From Leishmania mexicana MHOM/GT/2001/U1103 (Eukaryota; Euglenozoa; Kinetoplastea; Trypanosomatida; Trypanosomatidae): a stretch of 64,000 bases of DNA. Where the stretch lies: the NCBI RefSeq assembly GCF_000234665.1, contig NC_018325.1, forward strand, positions 142,001-206,000, in the 5' to 3' direction. Both the position numbers and the translations under genes were made by a program. This document shows, piece after piece, positions 60,521 to 64,000 of this stretch (within the stretch, counting starts at the first letter, position 1; every line of letters begins with the position of its first letter). The notes beneath the pieces are model-generated. The model had not been told where the DNA came from, did not search any database, and was given only the letters and a program-made list of their open reading frames with translations.

Positions 60521-62386
60521 TTAAGCCTGCCTCCTCGATGAAATCACCGACGGAGGCTGGCGCCGCACCGTCACCGTGTTTTTGGAGTTCGCCCCGTTCG
60601 CACCACCACTCGTGCCGTTGCTGTCGATGCTCGCAAAGGAGTTGTTCAGCGAGCCAGAGTTGGGATCCTGGTGCTTCTGTGCCTTAGGAGAGCGAGCGCG
60701 GGAACGCGGCTTGTCCTCTGTGCCTGATTGAGTCCTCCCGCCGCTTGGCGACCGCTTCGCTGTCAGATAGACAGGCGACATGGTGCGGCGCCGGCTGCCA
60801 CTTCGCGAGCCTGTCCCATGGTCGACGCCCCGTCGCGATGGTGACGGATTCGAAGACCGTGGGGTACAGTAGCTAGGCTCTGTGGCGGTGCGAGGGGCAA
60901 CGATGGAGCGGTACGGCGCGATCCCGCGATAGCTTGCGGCCGACGGTCGCCCCACCACATCACGAGTTGGTCTATTGCTGGCCAAGGGGCTACTTGTGCG
61001 GGGGGTGCCTCGTACAGACGTAGGATTGCTGAGCCCGAAAGAGCTGCTGGCCCACGCAGACGTCGGGATGGAGATGGAGGTCACCGAGGTGGTGTTGCCA
61101 GGACGACTGGCAGGCAATGACTGTATCCGTGTGTGGCTTTCCTTCGCGGTGCCTTTCTTATCCTTCGGCGTCGGCAGCGGGGACCCGTTGCGGTACCTGT
61201 GGCTAGACCCGAGCGTGGCAAACGGCGAACGTAGCTGCGTCGGCGCCGCCAGTCGCGCGTAGTCGATGGAGCGGGCCGACTCAGCAGACGATCGCTGGAG
61301 CTGCGGCGGTGCGGGGCCCCCTTCTCTGTCCCTACCTTTAGCGGGCTTGTCCTCAAGAAGAGAGAAGGAGCTGTGCGTGCTGGAGGCTGGCCCCGATCCT
61401 CGCAGTGCTGAGACCCGCTCCACACCTTTGGTCAACACCCCTGTACTCGTTTCTGTCGTCCCGCTATGAACTACCGGGAGAGACTGGCGCCCCTTGGGGC
61501 ACATGCGCGGATCAGACTCCAACCGACGAGAGCAGGGAGACGTGCTCCGGCTCAGAATACTGGGTAAGCGACGACCAGTGCGCAAACACAAGTGCCCCCG
61601 AAAGCCCAGGAAGCTACCGGGCTCCGCCGAAGCCGGATCCGCGGGGAACGATGCTGCGCGGTTGACAACAGGGCACGTCGTCCGAGAGTCCGCATCCGTG
61701 CCCTTCTTGGTGTCCACGAAAGTAATACGCCCTTTTGTGGGCTTGCCGTTCACGGGATTCCCCACGTCAACCTTCTCGGCGCACTGCCGATAAAGGTTAT
61801 TCGCCATCTGATCCTTATACAGCAATCCGTTGAGGAGGGTGTTGCGGAGCATCCACTGGTCGTTGTCAAGGCCAAATTGGCTGTCGTCTACGTCCTGAGC
61901 AAAGATATCATGGTCCACGTCGTGGCGCTTCGCAAACTGGCGCAGCTGCCGCTGGAAGTGGGGCTTGATGTCGGAATCGGGGTGCGCCATTTTCAAGTAC
62001 AGGAGTGCGCTCTCTAGCTTCCACCCATACTTCATAATCATGTATGCTGCGATAAGGGCAGGGCTGCGCGAGTTGCCGTACACGCTGTGCACCAGAACGC
62101 ACTCGCCTGCTGCAAGGGCCTCATCGATGAACTGAACCGCGCGGTGAATATTGTCGTCGGCTGTATCGAAAAGAATGGTGGTGCACACCGAACCGGCAGC
62201 ATCCTTCCAGGGGAAGGAGAGGTAGCTAAAGCCTGGCTCACCGAGGAAAAAGTCGGCCACCTCGGCACCGGCACAATTAATAATGTGAGTGATCTTGTTC
62301 ATGATCAAAAGCGTCTTGTCTGCCGCAGCGCCGGCGTTGCCGGCAAAGATGCCGTCCTTGATGCGCACCGCAACTAAATCCTCCAT
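60521..62386 (-). CDS. Dual-specificity-phosphatase-like pseudophosphatase (catalytic Cys replaced by Ser)
   Basis: 621 residues, ATG at 62386. Residues 1-155 form a compact DSP domain: VAVRIKDGIFAGNAGAAADK, ITHIINCAGAEV, YLSFPWKDAAG, and the P-loop VHSVYGNSRSPALIAAYMIM. The signature HCxxGxxRS reads H100-S101-V-Y-G104-N-S-R107-S108, so the nucleophilic Cys is Ser (codon AGC on the minus strand at 62084-62086) while the Arg, Gly and preceding His are kept. Such a protein should bind phosphate or phosphoresidues but not hydrolyse them, like STYX-type pseudophosphatases. A linker follows (DDSQFGLDNDQWMLRNTLLN), then a Ser/Arg/Pro/Thr-rich disordered tail to the end, ending RRQPPSVISSRRQA. The tail has many SP and RS dipeptides, possible kinase sites. 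Dead enzyme status is by sequence; function as a scaffold or trap is inferred. Confidence 0.88.
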   Translation of the reverse strand: MEDLVAVRIKDGIFAGNAGAAADKTLLIMNKITHIINCAGAEVADFFLGEPGFSYLSFPWKDAAGSVCTTILFDTADDNIHRAVQFIDEALAAGECVLVHSVYGNSRSPALIAAYMIMKYGWKLESALLYLKMAHPDSDIKPHFQRQLRQFAKRHDVDHDIFAQDVDDSQFGLDNDQWMLRNTLLNGLLYKDQMANNLYRQCAEKVDVGNPVNGKPTKGRITFVDTKKGTDADSRTTCPVVNRAASFPADPASAEPGSFLGFRGHLCLRTGRRLPSILSRSTSPCSRRLESDPRMCPKGRQSLPVVHSGTTETSTGVLTKGVERVSALRGSGPASSTHSSFSLLEDKPAKGRDREGGPAPPQLQRSSAESARSIDYARLAAPTQLRSPFATLGSSHRYRNGSPLPTPKDKKGTAKESHTRIQSLPASRPGNTTSVTSISIPTSAWASSSFGLSNPTSVRGTPRTSSPLASNRPTRDVVGRPSAASYRGIAPYRSIVAPRTATEPSYCTPRSSNPSPSRRGVDHGTGSRSGSRRRTMSPVYLTAKRSPSGGRTQSGTEDKPRSRARSPKAQKHQDPNSGSLNNSFASIDSNGTSGGANGANSKNTVTVRRQPPSVISSRRQA

Positions 62387-64000
62387 CTCGCGCCTGCTAC
62401 GTTTCCTGAATCAGACCTCCCGAATGTATGAAACTACCGCTCGCCTTTTACGTGACAAGGCTTCGCACACGCTTCCAAACATAAAAAAGAAAACGAAAGT
62501 AAGAACACGGCGAGAGATGAGGGGAGCAAACAAGAACAGGTGCGCTGACACGCACACAGACACACGCGAGAGAGTCGCAACGGGTGCCCACCTCGCAAGA
62601 GGTGGCACTTCGCACAAAAGGAAGGGGAAAGGACACCAAAGGAAAAAAAGAAAGAAAAAAAACGAAGTACTCAGTAGTTGTAACCACGATCTCACTCAGC
62701 CTGTACGGAGTCGCAGAGGCCAGCTCTAGATCTTCTTGTGTCTGCGTCTCTGTGTGTGTCTGTGCCCGCGTGCTTTCTGCTTTCTTCGACAACGAACGTT
62801 GTGGCGAGAGTAGAGAATGGCGGAGACACGAGAAAGACAAACAACGGAAGAGGAGAGGAGGACGGAGGCAACAGAGGGAATTGGATGCATAGACACAGAA
62901 AGACAAAACGTTGCACAGCGGCTCACCAGGGGACCGAGGCGAAAGACGACAACCTCGATCCCATTGGGATGAAGCTCTGAGTTGAACAGGGCAGTTGACA
63001 TGGAATCTTGATGGGGATGCGTCGTGGTAGGCACTCGACTCGGCAAGATCCTGATCTCGCTCTAGCGACTCGCTGAGCAACAGTACATGACAGACGCACA
63101 CGACATTATTACGGTGGTGCGCAAGCACCACCACCCGTCCGCTGCTCCGTCGGTTTCACAGAAGGTACAGCAGCGCTCCCTTCACCTTTTCTTCCCTCTT
63201 TTGTTTTCGTTTTTTTGGTTTTAGTTACACTAGTGTTAATAGACTAAGTTGTGTACTTGCGTTTAGGGGTCCTTCTTTGGTGCGTGTGTGCGTGCATCCT
63301 CTGTGCGTTATTCAGAGTGGCGAAGAACATCTGGGAGTTACCTTGTTCTCCCCCTCTCGTGGATCGTGCGTTTCGTTTTTCTCCTCTCGTTTGGCCTCCT
63401 TTCGCCACACGCGTTACCTTCTGCACAAGTGCAAGGCGCTAAACCCCTTCCTTTTTTCTCGCTGGACAGCAAGCGTTAAACGGTCCCCCCTCGTCCCTCC
63501 GTAGGGTCCGCACTTGGCAGTTTGTTTGTTTTTTTCCACCCACCCTCAAGCCTGCTCCATATCGCCTCCTGCTCTTCAATCACGTGCACACCACCACCAC
63601 CACCCCTTTCCTGGATTTCCTCGTCCTCGAAGAGAGCCACCACATAAAATAAGGGACAACAAGGGAGGGGGAGGGGAGGGTGGTGGTGGTGGTGGGTGTG
63701 CACGTGGATGAGGAATAGGGGAAACAGAAACAAAAAAAAACAAAAAAAGCATGCGAGCGGTAAAGTGAAAAAAGACAACGACAGAGAGGTGCGGAGAAAC
63801 CGAGAAATAAAAGGCCCGCCGACGCTGAAAAAGGCATCAACAACCACAAAAAAAAATGGAAAAAAAAACAACGGAGAACGTGTAAGAGGAAAGGCAGAAC
63901 AATGAAAGACAGCAAGCGACGACGACGACGAAAAAAAAAGCATGGCAGTCCCCTCCCCCTCGTCACGCACATCGCGTTTTTTCTCTGGCTTATCAAGGCA
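62387..64000. other. Intergenic region to right edge, 1.6 kb
   Basis: No gene supported. 62450-62900 is G/A-rich (pyrimidine on the coding strand), suitable as splice-acceptor region for the pseudophosphatase gene. 63660-63960 is A-rich with many A runs and GGT/GAC triplet runs, probably 3' UTR of the next gene beyond the window. Confidence 0.5.

Noticed and set aside
63476..63970. 164-codon minus-strand frame with Phe/Leu-rich stretches resembling membrane spans
   Set aside because: Encoded by polypyrimidine runs on the minus strand, so Phe/Ser/Leu/Pro are expected by composition alone.

Overview
The window is a piece of a trypanosomatid nuclear chromosome, almost certainly Leishmania. The reasons are: intron-less GC-rich genes packed head to tail on one strand; long pyrimidine-rich gaps suited to trans-splicing; abundant GT/CA microsatellites; near-identical dispersed repeats resembling SIDER2 retroposon relics; and kinetoplastid-type protein families. 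From memory, the order of phosphoglucomutase, DNA polymerase eta, DEAD-box helicase and a two-lipoyl PDH component matches Leishmania chromosome 21. This could not be checked here.

Layout. Positions 1-13278 hold six rightward (+) genes: the 3' part of VPS35, a coiled-coil protein, a type I DnaJ/Hsp40 with a C-terminal CaaX box, a hot-dog thioesterase, a nuclear-looking hypothetical protein and a beta-propeller protein. Positions 13279-15042 are a convergent strand-switch region with a truncated SIDER2-like repeat and a tRNA-Ser(GCU) gene. From 15043 to the right edge all 17 protein genes point left (-). In transcription order (right to left) they are: a DSP-like pseudophosphatase, a small hypothetical, a class I histone deacetylase, an LACTB2-like metallo-beta-lactamase, Nbp35/NUBP1, a probable mitochondrial hypothetical, phosphoglucomutase, DNA polymerase eta, a DEAD-box-like helicase, a mitochondrial hypothetical, an unknown protein, a CID-domain protein, an HMG-box-like protein, a Qc-SNARE, a lipoyl/E3-binding component, the La protein and a CFAP70-like flagellar protein. 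The two polycistronic units converge on the tRNA-containing region, the usual arrangement at trypanosomatid transcription terminators.

Neighbouring genes have unrelated jobs (trafficking, chaperone, DNA repair, chromatin, energy metabolism, Fe-S assembly, flagellum). That is normal for these polycistronic units, so neighbourhood says little about function here. Start codons were moved downstream from the longest open frame wherever the extra N-terminus was low-complexity 5'-leader translation or began with a non-ATG codon.

The most notable observations are: (1) a dual-specificity-phosphatase fold protein whose catalytic Cys is Ser, the classic substrate-trap substitution, fused to a long disordered tail; (2) a perfect 239-bp direct repeat inside the lipoyl-domain gene; (3) three copies of a SIDER2-like repeat that are about 99% identical, one of them in the terminator region; (4) a CID protein that may be a Pcf11-type factor; (5) unusual residues in the HDAC active-site segment; and (6) a 3.9-kb gene-free interval with a G-rich hexamer array and AT palindromes.
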